From NCBI RefSeq assembly GCF_900537175.1, contig NZ_LS999833.1, forward strand, positions 434,001-498,000: a stretch of DNA of 64,000 nucleotides. Direction: 5' to 3'. The stretch comes from Lentilitoribacter sp. Alg239-R112. GTDB taxonomy: Bacteria > Pseudomonadota > Alphaproteobacteria > Rhizobiales > Rhizobiaceae. The translations under genes and the position numbers were made by a program. The notes beneath the pieces are model-generated. The model had not been told where the DNA came from and ran no database searches. It saw only the letters and a program-made list of their open reading frames with translations. Of the stretch, positions 7,152 to 15,855 are shown piece after piece; positions within the stretch are counted from its first letter, which is position 1, and every line of letters starts with the position of its first letter.

Positions 7152-7690
7152 TGTCTGATTTTGGCCCAATGATCGATATGCAATGGGACGGTGAAAGTCT
7201 AGTCCCATCTAGCCCAAGATGGCAAATAGCCGCTGACAGGCAATTGGTCGTTGGGCAATCATATAAAATCCGTGAACATGCCGAGCGCACCGATAAAGAT
7301 CACAATCATTATTTTGGTTGTATCAAGAAAGCATGGGAAAACCTACCTGAAAGCTTTGCAAACGATCTGTTTGCCCGTTCACCGGAACACTTGAGGAAAT
7401 ACGCGTTAATCAAAGAGGGTTATGCCGACGCACATCAAATGCCCTGCCCGACCGCTGGCGAGGCTATGAGATTAGCCGCCGCATTGCAGCCAGTAGATAA
7501 ATATTCAATCGTTGTTACGGATGGTTCGATTGTCACGAGATACACGGCACAAAGTCAAAGCCGTAAGGAAATGGGCAATGAGATTTTCAAGGAATCAAAG
7601 CAGAAAGTTTTATTGTTTTGTGCAGATTTAATTGCTGTTGATTTTGATGAATTCACCGACACGTCAGAGTATAGGAGAAACGCAGCATGA
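7151..7690 (+). CDS. Conserved hypothetical phage protein
   Basis: 179 residues. The middle part (WENLPESFANDLFARSPEHLRKYALIKEGYADAHQMPCPTAGEAMRLAAALQPVDKYSIVVTDGSIVTRYTAQSQSRKEMG) resembles proteins I recall from other alphaproteobacterial prophages without assigned function. There is no signal peptide or membrane helix. The LRKYALIKEGY stretch and conserved aromatic residues suggest a compact enzyme or nucleic-acid-binding fold. It overlaps the following gene by four bases. Confidence 0.75.
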   Translation: MSDFGPMIDMQWDGESLVPSSPRWQIAADRQLVVGQSYKIREHAERTDKDHNHYFGCIKKAWENLPESFANDLFARSPEHLRKYALIKEGYADAHQMPCPTAGEAMRLAAALQPVDKYSIVVTDGSIVTRYTAQSQSRKEMGNEIFKESKQKVLLFCADLIAVDFDEFTDTSEYRRNAA

Positions 7691-7875
7691 CCCCATACAG
7701 CAAAGAGATTGAAAAGCTCGAACGTCTCAAAGATGCAAGACGATCTGGAAGCCTCACAATTCGCAGCTTAACAGACCTTCAAGAGCAAATACGCAATGAC
7801 GAACTACAAGCAGAGCTTAACGGCACAAAGCCAGTGTACCGCGTACCGGCTGGGATTAACCGGAGGGTGAACTAA
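7687..7875 (+). CDS. Hypothetical phage protein
   Basis: 62 residues, highly charged and helical (KEIEKLERLKDARRSGSLTIRSLTDLQEQIRNDELQAEL), probably a short coiled coil. It overlaps its upstream neighbour by four bases, and its stop shares a base with the HNH gene start (TAATG), so it is co-translated with both. Function unknown. Confidence 0.6.
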   Translation: MTPYSKEIEKLERLKDARRSGSLTIRSLTDLQEQIRNDELQAELNGTKPVYRVPAGINRRVN

Positions 7876-8225
7876 TGAGAGCGGTCCCCGAATGGATAGG
7901 TAAGACAGACGATTCAAAGGTGCCGGATCGCGTAAAGCTTCGTGTTCTCGATGAATATAAAAACAAATGCGCGCTATCCGGCGTTGAGTTCAAACCTGGG
8001 GACAAGATCGAATTTGACCACATTACCCCGCTTTGGATGGGTGGCGAAAATCGAGAAAAGAATTTGCAACCGGTTTTACCCGTACCACATAAAAAGAAAA
8101 CAAGCACAGAGGCGGCGGTTCGTAAAAAAGTAAATCGCATTCGAAAGAAACATACAGGCGTCAAAGAAAAGAAGCCATGGTCTAAATTCAAAAAGAAAAT
8201 GAATGGTGAGGTAGTAGAAAGATGA
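7875..8225 (+). CDS. HNH endonuclease
   Basis: 116 residues. VLDEYKNKCALSGVEFKPGDKIEFDHITPLWMGGENREKNLQPV is a standard HNH fold: Asp48-His49 supply the metal ligand and general base, an Asn lies near 64, and His73 follows. Only Cys32 remains of the structural zinc knuckle often seen in the family. The C-terminus is strongly basic (KKVNRIRKKHTGVKEKKPWSKFKKKM), fitting DNA binding. It lies far from any terminase or capsid gene, so a nicking role in replication or recombination is more likely than packaging. Confidence 0.88.
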   Translation: MRAVPEWIGKTDDSKVPDRVKLRVLDEYKNKCALSGVEFKPGDKIEFDHITPLWMGGENREKNLQPVLPVPHKKKTSTEAAVRKKVNRIRKKHTGVKEKKPWSKFKKKMNGEVVER

Positions 8226-8518
8226 TCACAGAAAAAGAAACACAATTTGCTCGTCACGCACTTGGTTTAACACGCGGTAAAATCGCTTATAGAAACGGCT
8301 TTCATGCTGGCGGCAAGGATATCGATACTGGACGCTCCTTAGAAGCTAAGGGAATGGCGGTTAGCTTCCCACCTAGTGAACTTTTTCCAGATGTGATTTT
8401 TTGCATAACCACTAAAGGGTTTGAGGCGATTAAAAAACGTGGTGAGAAATTAGACCGCGAAGAGTTGGAACGTATTAAGCGGCTTGATCAAAAAGCCCTA
8501 GCCGGAGCCAGCCGATGA
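8222..8518 (+). CDS. Hypothetical phage protein
   Basis: 98 residues. It begins MITEKETQFARHALGLTRGK and contains AYRNGFHAGGKDIDTGRSLEAKGMA, reminiscent of small phage proteins that accompany HNH or replication genes, then a charged helical C-terminus. No catalytic motif, signal peptide or membrane segment. It overlaps the HNH gene by four bases (ATGA) and the next gene by four. Confidence 0.65.
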   Translation: MITEKETQFARHALGLTRGKIAYRNGFHAGGKDIDTGRSLEAKGMAVSFPPSELFPDVIFCITTKGFEAIKKRGEKLDREELERIKRLDQKALAGASR

Positions 8519-8910
8519 CTAACCAACCAGAGTTAAAGCCCTGCCCTAGATTGCCAGTTTTAAGAACGCCAGAAGGCATAGTTAAATCATTAGAGCAATG
8601 GGTAGAGTTTACCCGCCGTGATGACTGCTTACGTAGAATGGTGCCTAGCGACCTACGGGTAATATTATCAAACCTAAAAACCCGTGAAGCTCCTAAAGTT
8701 AAGGCTTTGGAATTTGTAGACAGTAAAGCGGAAGGCTGCAACATCATTTACAATATTAAAAAATGGCCTAACTCCGAAAAGTATCGAGTTATGTTCAACC
8801 GCTTTGGCGGCATTGATTGGCTTATGGACAAATTTGATAGCTGGCATGGCGCACGTGTTGCCGCCCAGTCCCACTATGGAAAACTAATACTAGAAGCATT
8901 GGAGAAGTGA
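8515..8910 (+). CDS. Hypothetical phage protein with a Lar-like start
   Basis: 131 residues. The N-terminus (TNQPELKPCPRLPVLRTPEG) begins like the Lar/restriction-alleviation zinc-ribbon family (LKPCPFCGG), but the second Cys pair is absent, so the knuckle is lost or never existed. The rest (IIYNIKKWPNSEKYRVMFNRFGGIDWLMDKFDSWHGARVAAQSHY) is a mixed alpha/beta stretch I do not recognise. It overlaps the upstream gene by four bases and abuts the tail-protein gene. Confidence 0.65.
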   Translation: MTNQPELKPCPRLPVLRTPEGIVKSLEQWVEFTRRDDCLRRMVPSDLRVILSNLKTREAPKVKALEFVDSKAEGCNIIYNIKKWPNSEKYRVMFNRFGGIDWLMDKFDSWHGARVAAQSHYGKLILEALEK

Positions 8911-9321
8911 ATGACCATGCAAAAAGGAAAAGATCTTTTAGTTAAAGTAGATCAAGAAGGCGATTTTGTAACTGTCGCAGGGTTGAGAGCTAAAAGACTG
9001 ACTTTTAACCATGATAAGCTTGATCTTGCCAATGCCGAAACCTTGGATAAATGGGGCGAGTTATTAGCTAATTCAGACCTGGAGCGTGTTGGCATCTCTG
9101 GTTCTGGAATCTTTAAGGACGCTCAGAGCGATGATCTGGTGCGGGGAATGTTCTTTTCCAGTGATATCAAGGAATGGCAATTTACTGTTCCTGATTTTGG
9201 GAATTTATGCGGAAAATTTCAAATTACAGCGCTTGAATACTCTGGCCAACATGGTGGCGAAATCACTTTTGAAGCCGCTATGGAATCGTGTGGCCCAGTT
9301 CAATTCACCTCCTGTGGATAA
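8911..9321 (+). CDS. Phage major tail (tube) protein, TP901-1/GTA gp9 family
   Basis: 136 residues, close to the usual length of this family. MQKGKDLLVKVDQEGDFVTVAGLRAKRLTFNHDKLDL, the central ISGSGIFKDAQSD, and FQITALEYSGQHGGEITFEAAMESCGPVQFT follow the alphaproteobacterial major tail protein pattern, including the gene transfer agent protein. Subunits stack as rings to form the tail tube. No other structural gene is nearby: it lies between recombination genes and the excisionase gene. It is either a relocated or duplicated tail gene or a tail-tube-fold protein with another job. The start may be the ATG at 8911 or the third codon. Confidence 0.82.
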   Translation: MTMQKGKDLLVKVDQEGDFVTVAGLRAKRLTFNHDKLDLANAETLDKWGELLANSDLERVGISGSGIFKDAQSDDLVRGMFFSSDIKEWQFTVPDFGNLCGKFQITALEYSGQHGGEITFEAAMESCGPVQFTSCG

Positions 9322-9354
9322 GCTGTTAACAAAGAGAGAGAAGAAACAAAGTAA

Positions 9355-9570
9355 ATGAGCGATCCTTTTATCCTTCAACAGATTGGCTATCGTAAGCCAG
9401 ATGCAGCGAAATTCGTTGGGGTTAGCCCTTCGAAATTCATGCAGCTTGTTAAGGATAAAAGGATGCCGGAACCCTCACAAGTTGACGGGTGCGTGATTTG
9501 GGATGGTCGGGAACTAATAGCCGCCTTTGACGCACTAACTGGTAAAGGGGATGGCAATTGGAACATATGA
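9355..9570 (+). CDS. AlpA-like excisionase / HTH DNA-binding protein
   Basis: 71 residues. IGYRKPDAAKFVGVSPSKFMQLVKDKRMPEPSQVDGCVIWDGRELIAAFDAL has the winged MerR/AlpA HTH shape common in excisionases and AlpA-type activators. The C-terminus overlaps the integrase start by 13 bases, the usual arrangement of a recombination directionality factor with its integrase. It is expected to bind arm sites and bias the integrase toward excision. Confidence 0.85.
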   Translation: MSDPFILQQIGYRKPDAAKFVGVSPSKFMQLVKDKRMPEPSQVDGCVIWDGRELIAAFDALTGKGDGNWNI

Positions 9571-10613
9571 AATGTGATATTCCAAACGTCACACAATACG
9601 AGGACAGGCACGGAAAGCTAAGAACGCGATACCGTAAATATGGTGTTACGGTTCAATTGCCAGATCCGGCGCACAAAGATTTTCCGCAATCTCTTGCAGA
9701 TGCGATAACCAAAGCTCAAAACATCAAAGATGGGGTTCCTGAGAAAGAGGTATATAAAAACGGGACAATAGGTTTTGCTCTTGAGCGATATTACAATTCA
9801 CCAAAGTTTAAAAACCTCAAGCCCAAAACTCAGAATGAATATAAGAATGCATTGAATAGGCTACTTGCAAAAAACAAAAAAGCCGAAGTGTCCAAACTTA
9901 CTGATTCAATGGTCGAAGCAATGCAAGTAAAAATGGAAGCAACGCCAGCAATGGCAAATGCGACCATGCGGTATTTCAGAACGTTTTTAGCTTACTGCAT
10001 AAAACCGCTGCAATTAATATCACAAAACCCAGCCTCATCTATCACAATGTACGAGATAGGCGAATGGCGTAGCTGGTCAATTGAGGAATGCGAACGGTTC
10101 GAGGCTTATTGGCCTGTTGGAACGCTGCAAAGGTGGATTTATACAGTAGCGCGTTACACATCACAAAGAATTGGCGATGTAGTGAGAATGAGCCGCCACG
10201 ATATCAGGGATGGTTTCATTCGCGTAATTCAGGAAAAGGGGCGCGGCAAAAACAAGACCGGCGAAGAAATGTGGATCTTCATTCACGATGAAATTTTAAC
10301 TGGATTAAACCATTTACCAAGCGATCAGATAGCGTTTTTTATTACCGAACGTGGTAGACTATTAAAAGAAGATCGCGCCTCAAAAATCATGGCCGCAGCT
10401 ATCAAAGAAGCTGGTTTATCAAAGGATTGCGTTGTTCACGGATTGCGCAAACGAGGCGCTACGGATCTTGCAGATAGTGGCGCAAATGACCGTGAAATTA
10501 TGTCAGTAACGGGCCATAAAACAACGGCTATGGTCGGTAAATACACAAGAGCGGCAGATCAACGGAAACGATCTAAGGATGCTATTACTAGATTTGAAGA
10601 GAATCGAAAATGA
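9558..10613 (+). CDS. Tyrosine recombinase (prophage integrase)
   Basis: 351 residues from a TTG start that follows AGGGG at 7 bases; an ATG three codons later is the alternative. An N-terminal arm-binding part and a SAM-like core-binding domain (about 70-160) precede the catalytic domain. Catalytic residues can be read as Arg204 (SQRIGDVVR), Lys near 229, His294 and Arg297 (HGLRKRG), His320 (TGHKTT) and nucleophile Tyr329. The gene ends about 110 bp from the 3' end of tRNA-Thr, the typical target of such integrases. It closes the rightward operon. Confidence 0.95.
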   Translation: MEHMKCDIPNVTQYEDRHGKLRTRYRKYGVTVQLPDPAHKDFPQSLADAITKAQNIKDGVPEKEVYKNGTIGFALERYYNSPKFKNLKPKTQNEYKNALNRLLAKNKKAEVSKLTDSMVEAMQVKMEATPAMANATMRYFRTFLAYCIKPLQLISQNPASSITMYEIGEWRSWSIEECERFEAYWPVGTLQRWIYTVARYTSQRIGDVVRMSRHDIRDGFIRVIQEKGRGKNKTGEEMWIFIHDEILTGLNHLPSDQIAFFITERGRLLKEDRASKIMAAAIKEAGLSKDCVVHGLRKRGATDLADSGANDREIMSVTGHKTTAMVGKYTRAADQRKRSKDAITRFEENRK

Positions 10614-10720
10614 GAACGGAAACAAAACAGAAAATGGCTAACCCTATTGTAGCTAAATGGCTAACCTATCCGCAGAAAAGACTTGCAAATTCATTAGACC
10701 AAACAATTCAAATAGTTGAA

Positions 10721-10796
10721 TGGTGCCCCCACACGGACTCGAACCGCGGACCTACTGATTACAAATCAGTTGCTCTACCAACTGAGCTATAGGGGC
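10721..10796 (-). tRNA. tRNA-Thr (anticodon TGT), attachment site of the element
   Basis: The minus strand folds as a complete 76-nt tRNA: acceptor GCCCCTA, D-arm with AGCTCAGTTGGTAGAGC, anticodon arm CTGAT-TTGTAAT-ATCAG type stem with anticodon TGT, T-arm with GGTTCGAGTCC, and an encoded CCA end. Its 3' end faces the integrase, as expected when a phage uses the tRNA 3' part as attB and rebuilds the gene on insertion. The duplicate core at the other end of the element lies outside the window. Confidence 0.95.
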
Positions 10797-10949
10797 AACG
10801 ATGTGGGAATTAACATATTGATCGCGCATGTAAAGTAAAATTTCAGTTTTTTTTCAAACAACTGTCGAAAAACTTGACCAGCGAGCTATATCGCGCAATT
10901 TTGGTGCTTCTAAATCTTAAGATTCTCCGTTGGAGATCAGGAGTATTCA

Positions 10950-11708
10950 TTGAAAATAGCATTTCTTGCTTCATCGGCAAATCACGCGCAGGAGGCAATC
11001 AAACACCTTTCTGCGCTATATGGTAATGCAACTGTTGAGGATGCAGATGTTATTGTTGCGCTTGGTGGCGACGGTTTTATGCTGCAAACGCTGCATGACC
11101 AAATAAATACCGGACGGCTTGTCTATGGTATGAATCGTGGAACCATTGGCTTTTTGATGAATGATTACGATGACAAAAGCCTACCTGACAGAATTGAGGC
11201 GGCCGTGGCCAACACGATTCGTCCACTTATCATGCAGGCTACCAATGCTAATGGCGATTCGTTTACTGCACGTGCTATCAATGAAGTATCGCTTTTTCGT
11301 CAATCTTACCAAGCTGCAAAGATTAAAGTCGATGTGGATGGCAAAACGAGGCTGGAAAGCCTCATCTGCGATGGTTTGATGGTTGCAACACCTGCGGGCT
11401 CAACGGCCTATAATCTATCAGCGCATGGCCCCATCCTGCCGCTCGATGCCAAACTACTTGCGCTGACCCCTGTAAGTGCATTCCGCCCTCGCCGCTGGCG
11501 CGGTGCACTTTTGCCGGATAGTGCTGAAGTGACACTTGAGATTTTGGAACCATACAAACGTCCGGTAAATGCTGTTGCCGATCATCTGGAAGTTAAATCG
11601 GTCACGCAAGTGAAAGTTTGCCAATCAGTTGATCACACGGTGCAAATTCTTACCGATTCCAGCCATTCCTGGAATGATCGAATTTTAGCCGAGCAATTTT
11701 CGTACTAA
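10950..11708 (+). CDS. nadK: NAD kinase
   Basis: 252 residues, started by TTG with AGGAG six bases upstream. It phosphorylates NAD+ to NADP+ in the cytoplasm. The GGDG nucleotide-binding motif (VIVALGGDGFMLQTLH), the NRGTIGFLMN segment, the INEVSLFR motif and the glycine-rich TPAGSTAYNLSAHGPILP loop are all present, and the length fits the short proteobacterial form. It stands as a single gene just outside the prophage boundary. Confidence 0.95.
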   Translation: MKIAFLASSANHAQEAIKHLSALYGNATVEDADVIVALGGDGFMLQTLHDQINTGRLVYGMNRGTIGFLMNDYDDKSLPDRIEAAVANTIRPLIMQATNANGDSFTARAINEVSLFRQSYQAAKIKVDVDGKTRLESLICDGLMVATPAGSTAYNLSAHGPILPLDAKLLALTPVSAFRPRRWRGALLPDSAEVTLEILEPYKRPVNAVADHLEVKSVTQVKVCQSVDHTVQILTDSSHSWNDRILAEQFSY

Positions 11709-11724
11709 GGTTTGAATCCACGCA

Positions 11725-12228
11725 TTATTCGACCATAAGTCGCTTGGCGGTATGCTGCGTAATAAGCCTGTGAAAAGGCATAATGATCGCAAGGTAAGCT
11801 TTGCCGAAAACATTATGTGTCCGCACCCAAGTCGATAAAATACAGCCATTGTCGGATTTCAAAATCGATGTTCTGAAATCCAGGTGTTTATCATTATCTC
11901 CCAGAATGACTTCATCTTCTGAAATATAGCAAACTCGGAATACACCGATCTTATCGTCAATTTTCAAACTGTCTGGCATTTGATCCGGCGACACGCCAAC
12001 ATCACCTGTTTTGAGACCAAAGAGGCCGACGATTGCATTGCGCAACTGCATAAGCCGCGTAATCCATGATGGCATTTGCCCGAAAGCTTGTTTTGCTAAC
12101 TGCTCTGCGGACATATGAGCACCAACAGAAGGCGCAAATACACAATCAATAAAATCCCCCTCGCCAACATACTCATTCAAACGGCTTGGAACTGGTAAAT
12201 CAACATAAGACACACGCGGCTTGGACAT
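11725..12228 (-). CDS. DUF2867 family protein
   Basis: 167 residues with no signal peptide or strong membrane helix. The DUF2867 hallmarks are visible: an acidic N-terminal strand (GEGDFIDCVFAP), then QMPSWITRLMQLRNAIVGLFGLKTG, then IGVFRVCYISEDEVILGDNDKHLDFRTSI, and VFGKAYLAIIMPFHRLI at the end. The family is usually a cytoplasmic lipid-binding-like fold of unknown role, sometimes fused to NAD-dependent epimerases. It is convergent with nadK, 16 bases apart. Confidence 0.85.
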   Translation of the reverse strand: MSKPRVSYVDLPVPSRLNEYVGEGDFIDCVFAPSVGAHMSAEQLAKQAFGQMPSWITRLMQLRNAIVGLFGLKTGDVGVSPDQMPDSLKIDDKIGVFRVCYISEDEVILGDNDKHLDFRTSILKSDNGCILSTWVRTHNVFGKAYLAIIMPFHRLITQHTAKRLMVE

Positions 12229-12469
12229 AAATTTCTCCTATATTTTATACTTAAGCCATATTCCTTGAATGTTAACTCGGCCAATTGCCGCATGGACTAA
12301 ATCGATAAAAATTTAATAAAATCATACTATTAACCATTGATTTAGCACTTGATTGCAAACCCATATCGGTAGTCTATTGGTGTTCATAATACGTTAACTA
12401 CGAATGTCTCAGGATTACCAACCATTCTGACTGACATTGGTTCATTTATATTAAAGTGAGGATAATAAG

Positions 12470-14536
12470 TTGGTCAAATTGTTAATCAATGGACGTAATG
12501 TAGATGCAGATACCATCAATGCATTATCAACGCTGCCAGGAGGTCCGTTGGGAACGTCACCATATGCTGGTGGTTCCGCAGGCCTAACTATTTCAACATC
12601 ACCGACTTCTTTTTCTTATGTAATAGGTGCACCTCGAGGTGGATCGACAATAGAAGGCACAGGTGAAAACCTGATATTTGACGATCAAAACCGACCAATT
12701 GGTGGTACAATTACAAGTGTTAAAAATTCGTTCTACGACGGAGGCGGTGCGGGTTCATTTTTTAATGGTAGTTATGAAATAACCGAAGTCTCTTTAGATG
12801 CAGCTGAGTTACTTGCAGGTACAATTGGCGATACATTGTTTAACGGAGATGACAACGTTGAGATCATTCTTGATGGGAGAAGTGGATATGTTGGTGGTGG
12901 TTATGCAGAGAATAGCAGCTCAGTTAAAACCGGTGATGGCAACGATACCGTCAAAATAAGTGCTGTACCAAACTATAGGGAAATAGAGTTTGGAAGTATA
13001 AATATAGACAGCGGCGCGGGATCAGACACAATAGAATTGGCAACTAACCTTCCCAGACAGAAAGTAGTCAATGTCACTACAGGTGAAGGTAAGGATTCCA
13101 TCATTATCAATTTCGATCCTGTAAATGCATCGCCAAGAGCTATAACAGAAATAGACAACGTCGCGGTGCAATTCATTAAAGACTTTGATATCAATAACGA
13201 CAGCATCACTTTACCTCCACTCTCCCCCAATGATGGCTGGAAATGGCAAGTAATAGACGTAGATGGTTCAGCCGAAATTCGTGCACAAAAACTAGACACA
13301 AACGGACTACCTAGTGGAGAAATTGGCACACGAATTATTGTTGAAGGTATAGCTGCAAATCAACTTGATTTAATCGATACGCCACCACCTGCACCAACAG
13401 GTCCAGTGTTTGGCACAGATGGTCCTGACGCACTCACAGGTGATGCTGGTGACAATGTACTTATTGGTCTTGGTGGCGATGATGCGATTATTGGCCTTGC
13501 AGGCAATGATGTATTAATTGGTGGGGATGGCAATGACAGCCTAGACGCTGGTGATGGAAACGACCAATTATTTGGCGAATTTGGCGATGACACACTATTT
13601 GGCGGTGCGGGCGATGATGCTTTGTTTGGTGGCCTTGGCAATGACTTCCTTGTTGGCGATGCTGATGGGACAAGTGGTGTAGACGGTATCTTTGGCGGCG
13701 AAGGGAATGATGTGGCATTTGGTGGCCTAGGTGCTGATTATATTGAAGGTGGCGCAGATGATGATAGCCTCTTCGGCGAAACTGGTGCTGATGTAATACT
13801 TGGTGGTACCGGCGATGATTTTATTGATGGCGGCACCGAGAACGACGTTATTAGTGGCGGTGACGGAAATGACATCTTGCTGGGCGGCCTTGGCGATGAT
13901 GAAATTCGTGGCGACGATGGTGATGATAGTATCCTGGGCCAAGAAGGAAATGATACCATTTTCGGAGGCTTTGGCGTTGATACTATTGATGGCGGAGACG
14001 GCAACGACAACATCTTCGGTGAGACCGGTGCCGACACGGTCTTCGGCGGGCTAGGCAATGATACGATCTATGGCAATAGCGGTGATGATAATATCTTTGG
14101 TGGAGAAGGTGATGACAGTCTCTTCGGAAACACTGAAAACGACACGATATTTGCAGGCGCTGGTAATGATTCACTGGCTGGCGGCACAGGAAATGATGTG
14201 CTGTTCGGTGAAGATGGCGATGACACATTTACTGCCGGTTCTGGCATTGATGTCATCAATGGTGGCGCTGGTATCGATACACTAACTATCGGGCCGGAAG
14301 ACGGGAAAATCTTCTGGCAAGATTTTGAGAACGGAACGGACAGGATCTCATTTGGATTGGGTGTGAACAAGGATAACTTTTCAAGCAAAGTTACGATTGC
14401 ATCCACAACAGACGGTAATTCGACGCTGATCACGTATGATAACACTCAGTTATTCCTAGAGAATGTGGATGCGAGCTTGATTGACGAGGAAGATTTTAAT
14501 CTTAGAGATATGCCCCAGCCAGACGTCTTTGTCTGA
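12470..14536 (+). CDS. RTX calcium-binding protein, predicted type I secretion substrate
   Basis: 688 residues, started by TTG after GAGG at a good distance. No N-terminal signal peptide. A 300-residue N-terminal part contains two short GxGxD runs (KTGDGNDTVKI and SGAGSDTIEL). Residues about 315-600 form roughly thirty GGxGxDxLx nonapeptides that fold into a calcium-stabilised beta-roll. The last 80 residues are non-repetitive and end in the hydrophobic tail PQPDVFV, as type I secretion signals do. No lipase, protease or adenylate cyclase domain is seen, so a surface or adhesin role is likely. No ABC/MFP exporter genes are in the window. Confidence 0.88.
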   Translation: MVKLLINGRNVDADTINALSTLPGGPLGTSPYAGGSAGLTISTSPTSFSYVIGAPRGGSTIEGTGENLIFDDQNRPIGGTITSVKNSFYDGGGAGSFFNGSYEITEVSLDAAELLAGTIGDTLFNGDDNVEIILDGRSGYVGGGYAENSSSVKTGDGNDTVKISAVPNYREIEFGSINIDSGAGSDTIELATNLPRQKVVNVTTGEGKDSIIINFDPVNASPRAITEIDNVAVQFIKDFDINNDSITLPPLSPNDGWKWQVIDVDGSAEIRAQKLDTNGLPSGEIGTRIIVEGIAANQLDLIDTPPPAPTGPVFGTDGPDALTGDAGDNVLIGLGGDDAIIGLAGNDVLIGGDGNDSLDAGDGNDQLFGEFGDDTLFGGAGDDALFGGLGNDFLVGDADGTSGVDGIFGGEGNDVAFGGLGADYIEGGADDDSLFGETGADVILGGTGDDFIDGGTENDVISGGDGNDILLGGLGDDEIRGDDGDDSILGQEGNDTIFGGFGVDTIDGGDGNDNIFGETGADTVFGGLGNDTIYGNSGDDNIFGGEGDDSLFGNTENDTIFAGAGNDSLAGGTGNDVLFGEDGDDTFTAGSGIDVINGGAGIDTLTIGPEDGKIFWQDFENGTDRISFGLGVNKDNFSSKVTIASTTDGNSTLITYDNTQLFLENVDASLIDEEDFNLRDMPQPDVFV

Positions 14537-14757
14537 TTGGCAACCACAATAAAAATTCCCTACTCTAATGGGCGCTTTTGCCATTTGCATGTAAACGCTA
14601 TCACTACTTGCAAACTTATATTCATCGCAAACGAAACAGCGATAAACACGGTGAACGGCAAGGCTGAATTACAATCATCCTGATTTAAATAACGTGCATC
14701 TGCAATTTGCCATAATTTGCAGATGCATTTCATTTAAAACACTTATATAAAAGGCCT

Positions 14758-15855
14758 ATGAATAAAAATGTGGCCTATATTTTTCAGGTGATTCTGGCTG
14801 TTATTTGCTTTAGCCTGCCCAGTATGGCTCAGGAGCAAAAGCTGCTACGCGTTGGCATTGTTGCACCTGATGATGGTACCCTGTCACTTCTGGGCACTCA
14901 GTTACGTGCTGGGTTTTATATACATGAGCAACAGTTCATTGATAATCCGCCGACATTTGAATTCGTCGAAGAAGCCGAGATTTGTGAGCCGGAAGCAGGC
15001 GCAGATATTGCCTATTCACTGGAGGAGGCGCGAGTTGACGTTGTTGTTGGGTTCTTTTGTGTTGAAAGCCTATCGGCCGCCCTACCCGTTTTACAACAAA
15101 TTAATGTCCCCGTGATCAATATCAATATTCGCTCTGACATTGTGCGCGATGAAGCTGCTCGCCTTGATTTACCATTATTTAGCCTTGCACCGCGTGCCAG
15201 TGATCAAGCCAAATTTGCATCCCGCTACATTATCGATAATTGGGGTGATAAATCTGTCGCGCTGATTGAGGATGGCACGATTAGCAATCGTGAACTCGCA
15301 GATGCTATTCGCTTGCAACTCGATGATGGCGGCTTTCAGCCCATTGTGCTGGATAATTTTCGCCCAGGTCAAGAAAAGCAATTTGGCCTTGTCCGACGTT
15401 TGGGCCAATCCAAAATCACACACGTCTTTGTTGGTGGCTCACGTCTTGATACGTCCATCATGGCTCGTGATGCTGCATCCATAGGCCTTGAATTTACGTT
15501 TGCAGGCGGAGATGCTTTGCGTGCTGCCGATGAAGGTCTTAAATTACCAAATGGTACAATTGCTATATTGCCAGACATCAAAATGTCTGGCGACAATGCC
15601 ATTGCCGCGCGCGCAGCGTTCGATTCAGCTGGTATTTTTCCAGACCGCTTCCCCATCCTTGGTTATGCCACCGCAGAAATTATGAACCAGCTTGCACAGG
15701 TAAACGATGATGATCTATCTGAAAGCCTCAAATCCACCGAATTTAAAACAATCATTGGACCCGTGACCTTCAATCAATTTGGCGAACGCCAGGAAAGCGT
15801 TTTCAATGCTATGATATGGCAGGACGGGCGTTTTGTCGAAGAGGTTAGCAATTAA
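14758..15855 (+). CDS. Periplasmic amino-acid-type ABC substrate-binding protein (Peripla_BP_6)
   Basis: 365 residues with a signal peptide (MNKNVAYIFQVILAVICFSLPSMAQ). The mature part follows the LivJ-like two-lobe fold: LLRVGIVAPDDGTLSLLGTQLRAGFYI, VDVVVGFFCVESLSAALPVLQQINVPVI, KSVALIEDGTISNRELADAIRLQL, ITHVFVGGSRLDTS. No permease or ATPase genes follow. Instead it overlaps by one base the gene for a P1 peptidase. It could feed an unlinked Liv-type transporter or act as a sensor; ligand unknown. Confidence 0.85.
   Translation: MNKNVAYIFQVILAVICFSLPSMAQEQKLLRVGIVAPDDGTLSLLGTQLRAGFYIHEQQFIDNPPTFEFVEEAEICEPEAGADIAYSLEEARVDVVVGFFCVESLSAALPVLQQINVPVININIRSDIVRDEAARLDLPLFSLAPRASDQAKFASRYIIDNWGDKSVALIEDGTISNRELADAIRLQLDDGGFQPIVLDNFRPGQEKQFGLVRRLGQSKITHVFVGGSRLDTSIMARDAASIGLEFTFAGGDALRAADEGLKLPNGTIAILPDIKMSGDNAIAARAAFDSAGIFPDRFPILGYATAEIMNQLAQVNDDDLSESLKSTEFKTIIGPVTFNQFGERQESVFNAMIWQDGRFVEEVSN

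Noticed and set aside
10610..10792. 60-residue frame ending in HTDSNRGPTDYKSVALPTEL
   Set aside because: The frame runs antisense through tRNA-Thr; this peptide pattern is a well-known false translation of tRNA genes.
13360..14445. Several long antisense frames and direct DNA repeats in the RTX gene
   Set aside because: They mirror the Gly-Asp codon repeats of the RTX protein; repeats are in-frame protein repeats and not a CRISPR array.
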